Positions 44,450 through 54,205 of a DNA stretch of 64,000 nt are shown in pieces. The notes under the pieces are model-generated. The model made no database searches and had not been told where the DNA came from. It was given only the letters and a program-made list of their open reading frames with translations. Within the stretch, counting starts at the first letter, position 1. Each line of letters starts with the position of its first letter. Both the position numbers and the translations under genes were made by a program. Source of the stretch: Aphrocallistes beatrix (taxonomy: Eukaryota; Porifera; Hexactinellida; Sceptrulophora; Aphrocallistidae); the NCBI GenBank assembly GCA_963281255.1, contig OY725489.1:6386523-6450522 (forward strand). The letters run 5' to 3'.

Positions 44450-44700
44450 ATTATTATCCATGGTTTAGGGTATGGCTCCATTGAGTTCTGACCCCCTTAG
44501 ACGAAAAAGTCGACTCATCACGGAATGGTGACGTAATTGTCACTTTTTATATAATTAGAAATTTCTTTTTTTCGCACATAAAGAACCTTGCCATTTTAGG
44601 TGATAGATTGCTGATAATTTAATTGCTGGTGTATATTAATTGATCTGCAGCACTAACTGATTCCAACATCCATTAAATATGAGTCATAAACCCCTATTAC
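44450..44700 (+). repeat. R1 body fragment, diverged
   Basis: TATGGCTCCATTGAGTTCTGA, GTCGACTCATCACGGAAT, GTGACGTAATTGTCAC and GCCATTTTAGGTGATAGA follow the order of the R1 body. The head and GC-rich end are missing. Confidence 0.6.
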
Positions 44701-44879
44701 GCCATCGTTACGCATCCTGAATTGAAAAAACTTGCCCCACCCCGAAGTAAATTGCGGACTTACTTTGAAGTACAGTGTCTTAAATAAGTAATGAATGTAC
44801 ATTAAAGTCAGTTAAAGATGGAACAATTTCCCTCTGGAGGCACCAACTTGTCCATATGTTCAATGCTGAAGATTTCTTG

Positions 44880-45255
44880 TTTTGAAGCGCTCAGGGGGAA
44901 GACTTCGACAGACCTCTTTGAAATTCGAATTAAATCCGAGCGCTTCCCTGATAATACGCATGCTAGCAGTCTTGGGATTTGAAGGGAAACAATCGATGAC
45001 TGGACTCCATGATCTGCTGGGCAAGAAGGGGGCTGGGGCTATCGGCAGGGTGCCATCCTCGCTTTCTCTTTGCAATAATTGCTGAGTGTTCGTCCGATCA
45101 ACTTCATTGGCAGAAAAAGGTATGGGATCCCGACTCCATGTCATTTCTATACAAAACATTTACGGCCCAAACTTCTGGGTCTGTTTTAGCTGATAAAATT
45201 CGGTGTCTGGGCGCTCAGGGTTCGGTCGATCGACTCAGGGTTTTCTAGAATATCC
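44880..45255. other. GC-rich unexplained block
   Basis: A block distinctly richer in G and C than its surroundings, with overlapping open frames on both strands (minus 44860-45159, plus 44882-45085 and 45009-45248). The minus reading includes EDGTLPIAPAPFLPSRSWSP and PKTASMRIIREALGFNSNF. I do not recognise any family. It could be a decayed exon or element fragment. Confidence 0.3.
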
Positions 45256-45377
45256 CTGGATCTAGTTTACAGTAACTGATGTATTTGCTGAAGAGTCAAT
45301 CTATATGACATCCCTTCCTTTCTTTGGTCCATGTTCCTGATGCCTTTTTCTCCAAGAGGTTCCCAAGTCTCACCCTT

Positions 45378-45572
45378 TTTTCTAACGAACAGCAGGTGAA
45401 GGTAAAGTATTTAGAATCGGCATTTCAAACATCACTCTTTCCTGAAAATAAAATAAATGTAAACATTTCTCAACAACAGAACCATAAGATCAAAAACCCA
45501 CTTACCGGACTAACGAACAGCAGGTGAAAGTAAAGGATTTAGAATCGGCATTTCAAACATCACTCTTCCAGC
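45378..45572. repeat. Direct duplication of about 60 bp
   Basis: CTAACGAACAGCAGGTGAA with GTATTTAGAATCGGCATTTC and AAACATCACTCTT at 45382-45442 recurs at 45511-45570, separated by about 70 bp. No function inferred. Confidence 0.7.
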
Positions 45573-45999
45573 AGTTGAAAGTAGTTTTCAGAAGAACCAA
45601 TGTGTTTATATGTGGCAAAGGAAACCGGATAACTGGAAGTGACCCCGAAGATGATCAACATTACAATTTGCAAAGTGGTAGGTGGTAACGTCGCTAGTAC
45701 TCATATTATCCAAGGAATAAAAATAATAAATACTGTTGTGAATTTGAATTTTGTTCATTAAATATCTTAAACATGTGCAACAATTAAAGATTTAGTAAGG
45801 CAACAACTTAGCAACAAATTTGTTTAGCTCAGTATGTTAAAATTAAAGTGGGATATAGGAGATTATGACAATGTAACAAGAGAAGAGGTCGGAGGCTGCG
45901 CTAGTAATTTCTTCTGGGGGGCGGCCAAAGTGGCTGCCAATGCACAGCGATAAAATTGTTTACTGGTTGCTAATAATTTGGTGATATTGTTATATTTGT

Positions 46000-46555
46000 G
46001 ACAAATTTAGCGATTTTCAGAGGCCGTTTAAGGGGACTTCCAAGTGTTTGGTTTGTATTATACACTTTTTGATGGTTTGATGCGAAAAATTTGGATTTTT
46101 TTCATGGAGTGTTGCTACATTCCAGTGTTGCTGTGGAAACGTAATTTGGTCAGTTAGGTCATATCTTGAAAACTGCAATAGCTACACATTCAAATTAATT
46201 CTATTTGATAGCGAATCGACTACTACTTCATATTAAGCAATAATATAGTTTATATGGTTTATATAAGAGATTGGACAATTTATCAAAGATACCCAACTGA
46301 CCAAATTACGTCTCCATAGCAACACTGGAATGTAGCAAAATTCCATGAAAAAATTCCAAATAGCTAATAGACTACTTCCTATTATGCGTTATATAATTTC
46401 AACGTCTAAATTGAATAGTTATTCGACATGTTACCAAATGTAAATTGCCAAATAATTCGTAAACCACTAAATTTAGACGTAGAATAATCGCTTAATAGGA
46501 AGTAGTATATTGGCTTTCAAAATATGTCTCTGAAAATCAGTAAATTTTCAACAAA
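46000..46555. repeat. Compound foldback element
   Basis: Outer arms: TTTAGCGATTTTCAGAGGC near 46008 and its inverse near 46525. Middle pair: TTTTTTCATGGAGTGTTGCT through ACGTAATTTGGTCAGTT (46097-46160) inverted at 46298-46360. Inner right pair: GACTACTTCCTATTATGCGT inverted near 46485-46510. Non-coding. Confidence 0.65.
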
Positions 46556-46899
46556 TAGAACATATTGCGAAAATACATGATGACTAATCAAAATTTAACA
46601 ACGGATATCGGTACTTTGACACCATATTTACATATGCAGGTAATACATTCCCAAGCTCTATTCTGTGTCGTTAATGATTTTAAAGCACTTCATGTATTTA
46701 TTCAACCATCTTCTACCGCGAGTATTTTCACACTGGACATTTCGCCATTCTCTCAAAATGATTCCAAATAATATATTTGGATCTAGTTACCAAAATTCCC
46801 TTGCTTAATAAAGCAATAGCTTAATTAATCTTATTTATTAGTCAATGTGATTATCAATACTGAAAATTTGAAAAAACTATATCTATCCCATGTGATTTT

Positions 46900-47060
46900 A
46901 CCAACAAATTGAATTTAAATTACCAACAGAATTTCGACTGTCATTTTACCAACATATGTTATCATTTTACCAACAATGGAATTTCTTGTTGGTAAATTGG
47001 ATGAAATTATCAATTCATGTTACCATCATATGTTGTCATTTTACCAACACATATGCCCAA
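46900..47060. repeat. Dispersed ATTTTACCAACA repeats
   Basis: ATTTTACCAACATATGTT and close variants occur at least five times on the plus strand, with one inverse copy (TGTTGGTAAAT) near 46988. Confidence 0.55.
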
Positions 47061-47699
47061 ATTCACTTGAAAATTTAATTCATTACAAACTGAAAATGCT
47101 CACTTTCACTTTGCTCTTAAAAGGATATCTTGCAAAAAGCCTTGTTTCGTGGTCACAAAAACCAGAGTTGGAATCGCCTTCGGTTCGGGTTCTGAAAGTC
47201 GACCCAATTCCAAATCTGCAATAAATTAGAAAATCAATTGAACAAATGGTGTTATTATACAAGCACTATATTATTAGTTAGCAGTTTAACGCATTGTTCC
47301 ATTCGGACAAACTTCTATATCTTAACGGTATTCATCGTGTAACATCTGGTTAATTGGCTTCAATTACCCGGTTCCTTTGACTTGAAATACCTGGGTTTTG
47401 AATAGCAATATAATTTATGAATCGGGTAATACCCGGGTATTTGAGACCTAGGCCCATCCTACAGTGTGAGATCTTATGTATAGTAAGCCTTGCCAGTTCT
47501 CAATTGTTGTGCATTCGAATCAGTGAAAAAGAATATTTAATTATTAAAATTAAGTTCGGATCTCACACTAGCTCTGGTAACTGGTGTTTCTAGACCAATA
47601 GAAACCTAATTCTATTACATAGTGTGAAATGAATAATTAGGATCAAAATTTAGATTGTAAAAAAGTCATACATCATTGAAAAAAAGTGCGACTGCAGGT

Positions 47700-47945
47700 G
47701 TTAAAATTGTCTTTGTATACCTTATGAGTCAAAAAATGATAGGGTTTCATATTCATGGAGTCTGGAATTTAAAAGGTGTCTCAATGTGTCGTGAAGTGTC
47801 GGATCAAAAATCGTATAGTAGCTTCGTCTGCCGATAAACATTCCAAATTTCATTTTTTGGCATTTATGGTATTCCCAAAAACCCGTTATGGAGGAAAAAT
47901 ATAATAAATTTAGGGAGGCACTCATTTCAGAAGTATGCCACTATA
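47700..47945 (-). repeat. Repeat R2, copy 1
   Basis: Minus-strand wording GACGAAGCTACTATACGAT, TTTTTGATCCGACACTTC and ACACATTGAGACACCTTTTA is shared with 52256-52510. A 67-codon open frame over it is most likely a by-product of the repeat. Confidence 0.55.
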
Positions 47946-49181
47946 CGTAAGTATAGTCGGCAAACTAAAAATCACTGAAAGACAACAATATTAATATATA
48001 CGATTGATACTTTTCGAGTATATGTTTGTTCTAATTATCGGATTATTTTATTGCACTCGAATGGCAGAAGTAACAAGGATATAATTTTCTCAGTTCAAAA
48101 CTCAAAATGTTCGAGAATTCGATCTCTATATATCTATCAAGGTTGAAAATGAACGATTGCGAACCAACTACGTATCAGTATTCTGCTTTTGTATAATGAT
48201 TTAGTGAGATATTTAACAATTTAGATTTAGATTTGTTTTAGACTTTATATTAATTTTATCAGTATTTTCCCTAATTTTGTTAGTATTTTAAATTTTTAAT
48301 CAATGTTGTTAATCTTTTTAATAATTTAGTTCGTGTTGTAATCAATTAATCAATTTTGTTTGACTTTCCAAAAATTTGAGTTTTCATTAGTTTTGTTATT
48401 CTTTTCATTAATTATTATGTCAGGTGTATAATAATTTTGGTAGAAGTGATTTGTTAGTAGTGCAATACTTATAACCGTTGTATATATCAATGACCATGCT
48501 CGAAATATTGCAAAAGGACAACTACCATATTTTCTTATGGATTTGAATCTGAATTCTGCTAGAGACATCGTGAAGATGTTAATGATTCCCGAAGCCCCTC
48601 CTCAGTTTGACACTTTATTATATACAATAGAACCTCGTTGATACGAACAGATATTTTATCTTCTATGGAGGAAAATATATATATATATGTAAATAACCTC
48701 GATTAAAACTAACTCCGGTAATACAAACAAATTTCGACCGTCCCTGGTGTTAGCATTAAGAGGTCCAAGAGTAAATATCAGTTGATATGATAGAGATAAT
48801 AAGAAAGTACGGTTCGAATAAAATAATATTTCTTGAATTAGGATTAAGTTAGTACGTATTAACAGCAAATTTTTCAGAATTAAGTAAAGAAAGAAAGAAG
48901 TTTACAGGGATGACCCTGGAGTAGAGAAATATAGTCGAGAAATTGCAGCTAGGCTATCAATAACCTCTAAAAGGCGGGGGAACAGGAGTTCCCGCTGTTC
49001 CCTCCTCCGTTCCCTCTCCTCCCTCCTTCTGTCCCTCTCCACCCTCCGCCGACTCTCTCTCCCTCCTTACACCCATCATTGAAAATCAAAATATCTCTAT
49101 TTATATTTAGACTCCTTTACAGTTAAAAATCGTGTGTGTGCACAAGTATGTAATTAATTAAATATGTGAAGCAGTATAAGG
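47946..49181. other. AT-rich DNA with a pogo-like end
   Basis: At 48625 CAATAGAACCTCGTTGATAC follows TA and looks like a pogo-like left end without a recognisable partner. A C/T-rich run (CCTCCGTTCCCTCTCCTCCC) lies at about 48990-49065. No gene. Confidence 0.4.
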
Positions 49182-49388
49182 CAGGGGCGGCGCTAGCTCG
49201 GCACCACTGGTGGGGTACATATTGTATTATTTATTGATAACTGTTGTCTTTTTACGGTGGATTTTGGATATTTTTCACCCGAAAGCCAAAAGGGTATGAT
49301 GGCTGTAGATTTTTGTGCATTTGTCACATTGTATGTTATTTTCGAATTTGAGTGTGACACACCTGGCCTTACCCTCGCGCCGCCACTG
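49182..49388. mobile_element. hAT-like MITE, 207 bp
   Basis: TIRs CAGGGGCGGCGCTAGC on the left and CAGTGGCGGCGCGAGG inverted on the right. Flanks GTATAAGG (49174-49181) and GTTTAAGA (49389-49396) match at 6 of 8. Non-coding. Confidence 0.65.
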
Positions 49389-49566
49389 GTTTAAGATATA
49401 GGCGTCCGTCCGGTGGAGAGCACAGACGAACACGAAATATTCGCAAAACAAATTAAACATTGGACATCTGCCACTACTCCTCTGATATTGTGACTCATCT
49501 AAAATGTCTTCATAGATTTAGACATCAGGATCGCAAATAATGAACCTGTGTAATATAAAACATTAA

Positions 49567-50711
49567 GGTTGGCCTTTCCGATGGGCATTTTGATTTTATC
49601 AAAAATATGCCAAAAGTCCTTTTTAACCATTTTAGGATCACTAAAGGGATTCCAAACATTAACTTTGATTTTAGAATTTCTATGTTAATATTTCGCCAGT
49701 TAGAGCCACTTGTACCACCAGGTGTCGCCCAAAAATGGACACTTTTTTTTAAAAAAGTGTCTCATATCCATAACTTCTTTGAACCATGTCAGATCATCAT
49801 TTTAATGACATTCGTGCTCAGCACTAAATTTCCAGCAATTTGATATCTATATTGGACACATTTGGAGAAATTCTTTAGCTGCGGGTTCCTAGCAACGGCC
49901 AGGAATGTGAAAAAATTCCTGGCCGTTGCTATGCACGGAAATCCAAAAGATTATCCAAATATGGTCAATACATATATCAAATTGCTGGAAATTTAGTGCT
50001 GAATACGAATCTAGCATTATAATGATGATCTGACATGGTTCAAAGAAGTTACTGATCTCGGATTCCGGCAGACACTATCGAATGTGGTTATTTTTGGGTG
50101 GCCAGTCAGCAATGATCAGTTTTCCTACTTTCTTTGTCAAATAATGTTATTTGCATGTTATTTAATATTCCAAAGCAGTTAAAACTAATGGAAATTGAGG
50201 GACATATATAAATATTTTCTAAATTCTATTTTCTGAGACTTTTTTTCAGGAATTATAAAGGTGATAACCTTTTGTAAATTCAACATAGGGGCGAAAACTC
50301 AACGGTTTCTGATAGATCTCGAAGAGTAGAACATAATGAACAGAGATTTTTGATAATAGCAATAAAAAGAGAATTATGAAAAAAATAGTTCAAAATTACT
50401 AAAAATAAACTTCCTGTGGTGTTTTGGTGTGAATTTTTAACAATTTTCAAAGTTTCAAAAATCTGTCTGTTTATTAGTTAGATCATCGATTTATGAATGA
50501 ATATGAAAAGTTTCTAAAGGATTGTAAGCATATCGTGTCTGATTTCTTTCTTGTAAAATCACCAAATTTTTTAAAAAAAGTTTTTGTCTGTTGAATTATT
50601 TCAATTATTAATGCAGTTTTGCAGATAACTCTGCGATTCAAATCTGCACAGAAAAAATTAAACGAATCGGTTGAAAAAGTCAAAGGTTATCAATTATAGG
50701 AAAGGCCAACC
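49567..50711. mobile_element. TTAA-target non-autonomous element, copy B
   Basis: Ends GGTTGGCCTTTCC and, inverted, GGTTGGCCTTTCC, perfect over 13 bp, flanked by TTAA (49563-49566, 50712-50715). It is 1145 bp. The central palindrome (about 49810-50000) has the same arms as copy A: TTTCCAGCAATTTGATAT mirrored as ATCAAATTGCTGGAAA, and GCAACGGCCAGGAATG mirrored as CATTCCTGGCCGTTGC. GCCACTTGTACCACCAGGTG appears inverted relative to copy A. Non-coding. Confidence 0.85.
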
Positions 50712-50769
50712 TTAATATACAAAATAAAGTTAAAAGTGCCTTATCAAGATTACGTATACTACAGTATTA

Positions 50770-52025
50770 CATGGTGGTCCAAAATAGAGTGTACCCAAGC
50801 ACATTTTGGCCTGTCCAGCCTCTAATTATTATACTAACCAAACATCCTTTTTAGATATGTTAGATACAACCCCAAGTCAAGTCATGAAAAACGCCAAATG
50901 GACCTTCGAGGAGAGAATCTTCTGCACGGTACGGTACCTGGAGTGTCACAGCTTCAAGACGGTATTCTGTGAATTCCGGACAAAATTTCAAACTGACAAA
51001 GCGCCCTATAAATCTTTGATTATAATGTGGGTGGGTAAGTTAAAGACACAAGGGAGGCTCAACGACCTCAGACCAAAGACACCACACCGTGGGACCCATT
51101 CATTACGGAAGAAACTGTATGCACAGGCCCTCAAAGACCGCATCCGAGATTCCGTGATTGAATCTCCCAGCAGATCCACCAGAAAGAGGAGTCAAACACT
51201 CGTTATTCCGCAAACATCGATGATGAGAGTCATGAAGGAGGATTTCCACTTGTTCCCCTACCGCATCAGCACTCACCAGACTCTCTCAGATAAGGATAAG
51301 GAAGTCAGGTTAGAGATGTCAAAGGTTTTATCAAATAAAATTGAAGCCACCGCGCGGAATGGAAACAAGTCCTTCCTCTCCCTCCTCTGGACCTCTGATG
51401 AGGCCCACTGTTACCTGGACAGACAGGTAAACAGTAAAAACAACATCTGGGGCTCCTAGAAGCCAGACATGGTTGCAACCACTTCGCTTCACTCCAAGAA
51501 GGTTACTGTGTGGTGTGCGCTTTCGCAGAGAGGCATCATCGGCCCCTTCTACTTCGAGGAAAATGAGAAGACGACAACGATCAACAGTAAGCGGTACATC
51601 GCTGTGTTAGAGCTGTTCTGGCAGGAGTTACATACCCAATACCCAGAGTTACACAAGAGGATGTGGCCCCCGCCCACACCGCCAACGTTTCCCTTGACTG
51701 GCTCAAGGTTCACTTCAAGAAGTGACCCGAACACTTGAGCAGCTGAAAAATAACATTGAGCAAGAAATCAGGGCGATAAGCAAAGATGTTCTGAAATCAG
51801 TATTCCTGGATTTCGCGCTGCGACTCAAAAATGTCCAAGAATGCAAGGGTGGCCACATCGAGCACCTCCTCTAAAACCGCGAGATTTCGAGTTAGAGACC
51901 TGATATTCACAGGATATGTTTCAAGCTAAGTTATCCTGATATTTCTAGAGTTTCATAGCTTTAAGAATAAAATTGATTGAACAGTGCAGAAAAGATTTAG
52001 GGTACATTCTATTTGGACCACCCTG
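50770..52025 (+). mobile_element. Tc3-like DNA transposon, copy 2
   Basis: TIRs CATGGTGGTCCAAAATAGAG on the left and CAGGGTGGTCCAAATAGAAT inverted on the right, both continuing to GTACCC, with TA at 50768-50769 and 52026-52027. It is 1256 bp and carries one transposase gene with a nonsense codon and an internal deletion. Confidence 0.9.
50857..51874 (+). pseudogene. Tc3-like transposase, nonsense codon and catalytic-core deletion
   Basis: Start ATG at 50857 (MLDTTPSQVMKNAKWTFEER), stop at 51872-51874 after GGHIEHLL. The N-terminal half has two helix-turn-helix regions: TVRYLECHSFKTVFCEF through IIMWVGKLKTQG, and DSVIESPSRSTRKRSQTLVI. Asp1 is in LLWTSDEAHCYLD. An in-frame TAG at 51457-51459 replaces the Glu expected after NNIWGS. 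The same frame continues with VTVWCALSQRG, GPFYFEENEKTTTINS and FWQELHTQYPE. A shift and a deletion near 51660-51735 then remove the FQQDGA (Asp2) and SPDLSP (Asp3) blocks. The C-terminus TLEQLKNNIEQEIRAIS is present. The protein cannot be catalytically active. Confidence 0.85.
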
Positions 52026-52255
52026 TAAGTAACAAAAAATTATGACTATAGGTTTTGCTGACTCATTTTCGGTAGTCATTTGGGCAGGAAAACATTTTTA
52101 GAAATGCGGGGTCTCTGCTATAAATAGAATGGACCCCAGGTCATTGTCGGGAAAATAATAATTCAGCTCAAATATAAAAAAATAAAGATAAAACCATATG
52201 TATACTTAAAACGCTAGGAATTGTTAGTTTCTCGACTATACTGTATATAATAGCC

Positions 52256-52510
52256 AACTTTTGAAATGAGTCCCTTCCTAAATTTTTAGCAAGGTTGCAG
52301 CCGAATCGTTCAATATTCAGTTAGCCAAATACTATTTAGCAAATAGTTGATATTCGGTTGGGAACCGAATATCAGTATTCGTATTTGGTTGTTGAAAGTT
52401 GGAGTAAGGCGACTATTTATGGGTAGAAGTTACTATATAATTTTTGATCTGACACTTTGCGACACATTGAGACATCTTTTAAAGTCCAGAAAAGTTATAG
52501 CTCAGAATCC
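52256..52510 (+). repeat. Repeat R2, copy 2, with small insertion
   Basis: Shares GGTAGAAGTTACTATATAAT, TTTTTGATCTGACAC and GACACATTGAGACATCTTTTA with 47700-47945. About 100 bp at 52290-52392 (CAAGGTTGCAGCCGAATCG ... CGTATTTGGTTG) has no counterpart in the other copy. It contains GATATTCGGTTGGGAACCGAATATC, a strong hairpin. Confidence 0.55.
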
Positions 52511-53097
52511 ACTCATGAAACCCATATCATATGTAAAAGGAATGCAATTTTCGAGGTTTCTTTCCAGTTGCCGAAGAGTGATGTACGAATGTAGACTAAC
52601 CGGGGACAGAAACGAGTAAAACCGATCACAAAACATTCCGCAAAGGTCAACAATTAGGCTTTTTTCCTCTGAGGATATTCCTCTTATTTTCACACAACAT
52701 GAATGCACAGTTCTTATTTCATATTCTAGTAAAACATTATATTTGCCCAAGCAGAGGCATCTAAAAATCTAAACTGGCCAATGCTTCGATGTCTGAAAAC
52801 ATGCCAAAAATGTATATATTGAGATGGCAGAAAGTCCTGAAGAAAGCTTCCAATTCAAGTACTTGAAAACTCACTTCTACTATATGGGATGTCTCACACC
52901 TGACTCTTGGAAGCATTGGAAATCTATGTGCCTCGAGGTGCCAGGACTGCATAAATGGCAATGGATTATGCAGTAAATATTGAAAACAAAATTTTGTTCG
53001 TTATCCATATTAATATAATTCCATTGGAACTAGTAATTCACCAGAAATATTATTTTAAGTAGATCAGACAATTCTGGGACAAATTTCAGCCTTCTAT
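52511..53097. other. AT-rich DNA, nothing recognised
   Basis: Overlapping open frames on the minus strand (52502-52961) show no family motif. Confidence 0.4.
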
Positions 53098-53448
53098 TAC
53101 CTATAATGGCTGAGTTATAGTCGAAAAATTTCTAATTATAAAAAGGTGACAATGGCGTCATAATTCCATGATGAGTCGACATGTTCGTCTGAACCAGCGG
53201 TTCTCAAACTGGGGTGCACGAGACAAGGATTCGTCCTTATTGCAATGACAAGTCGGATCAATAGAGTTTTTCAGACTTAGGTGGGTCCTGGGGTGCACAA
53301 AATAATTTTTATGTGTCAGGGGGTGCACGAGGTAAAAGAGGTTGGGAACCACTGGTCTGAGCTCAGAATTTAGTGGAGCCATAGCCAAAATACTCCCACA
53401 TGCAAAAAAATCAGCTTTCTGTGCCTGGCAGTTTCTTCAATCAAATCG
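53098..53448 (-). repeat. R1 fragment interrupted by a hAT MITE
   Basis: Minus-orientation R1 body: CTATAATGGCTGAGTTATAG, ATTCCATGATGAGTCGACAT, AGTGGAGCCATAGCCAAAA and AATCAGCTTTCTGTGCCTGG. The 160-bp MITE at 53195-53354 splits it. It abuts the larger R1 copy in the opposite orientation. Confidence 0.75.
53195..53354. mobile_element. hAT MITE, 160 bp
   Basis: Ends CAGCGGTTCTCAAACTGGGG and, inverted, CAGTGGTTCCCAACCTC, the well-known hAT terminal pattern. An 8-bp duplication GTCTGAAC / GTCTGAGC (53187-53194, 53355-53362) has one mismatch. It sits inside an R1 fragment whose sequence resumes on the other side. Confidence 0.9.
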
Positions 53449-54205
53449 CAATGGCTTGCTTATATATTGGCTAGCCAACATCTAGCTAGGCTAACATCAC
53501 CGATATTTTCGGTGTTCGCTAACCTTACTATTAAAACTCGATGAATGTGTATACATATATACAGTAGACTCCGCTTAATAGGGTCACTTTAATCGGGTCA
53601 ACCGCTTAATCGGCCCACTTTTGGCAGGACCGGAATAGCTCTCACACATAGAAGCTAATCCAAAATATTTTCGGTTAATAGGGATTTCCGCTAAATCGGG
53701 GCAAAATGTCCTCTGACCGATGTGACCCTATTAAGCGGAGTCGACTGTATATATATCTGTAACGAATTGATTGAAGAAACTGCCGGGCGCAGAAAGCTGA
53801 TTTTTGGCATGTGGGAGTATTTTGGCTATGGGTCCAGTAACTTCTGAGCTCAGACCAAAATGATGACTCATCACTTTGTTATGACGTCATCATTACTCAT
53901 CGAAAATTTTAAAAAAATGATAAATTTTGTGATTTTTCCTGCGATATAGATTATAACAGTAGGACAGACTTATTTTGAGATGCTATCTCCCGTATAATTA
54001 ATCAATGTGACCCCAGGCGACCGAAGGGAGCCTCCGACGGACACAAAGTGTCCGCCAGCCGCGCAGCGCAAGCAAGCAAAGCGCGCTTGTATATATGCAA
54101 ATAAACATTAATCAAGTTTTAATAGTAAGGTTGGCGAACACCGAAAATATCGGTGATGTTAGCCTAGATGTTGGCTAGCCAATATATAAGCAAGGCATTG
54201 CGATA
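53449..54205 (+). mobile_element. R1 copy h between 74-bp inverted flanks
   Basis: R1 proper is 53523-54130. It starts CCTTACTATTAAAACTCGAT and, uniquely here, also ends with the inverse (AGTTTTAATAGTAAGG), so R1 has TIRs of about 25 bp. The GC-rich block is 54013-54092. Outside, 53449-53522 and 54131-54205 are inverted copies (TATATATTGGCTAGCCAACA, ACATCACCGATATTTTCGG). A 186-bp pogo-like MITE sits in the TA tract. Non-coding. Confidence 0.85.
53562..53747. mobile_element. pogo-like MITE, 186 bp
   Basis: TIRs CAGTAGACTCCGCTTAATAG and CAGTCGACTCCGCTTAATAG (inverted), extending to GGGTCAC, with TA on both sides. It is inserted in the TA tract of R1 copy h. Internal words such as CCGCTTAATCGG and CGGTTAATAGGG repeat the end motif. 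Confidence 0.9.

Noticed and set aside
51457..51459. In-frame TAG in the Tc3-like gene as programmed readthrough
   Set aside because: The copy also lacks its catalytic core, so a plain nonsense mutation is simpler.
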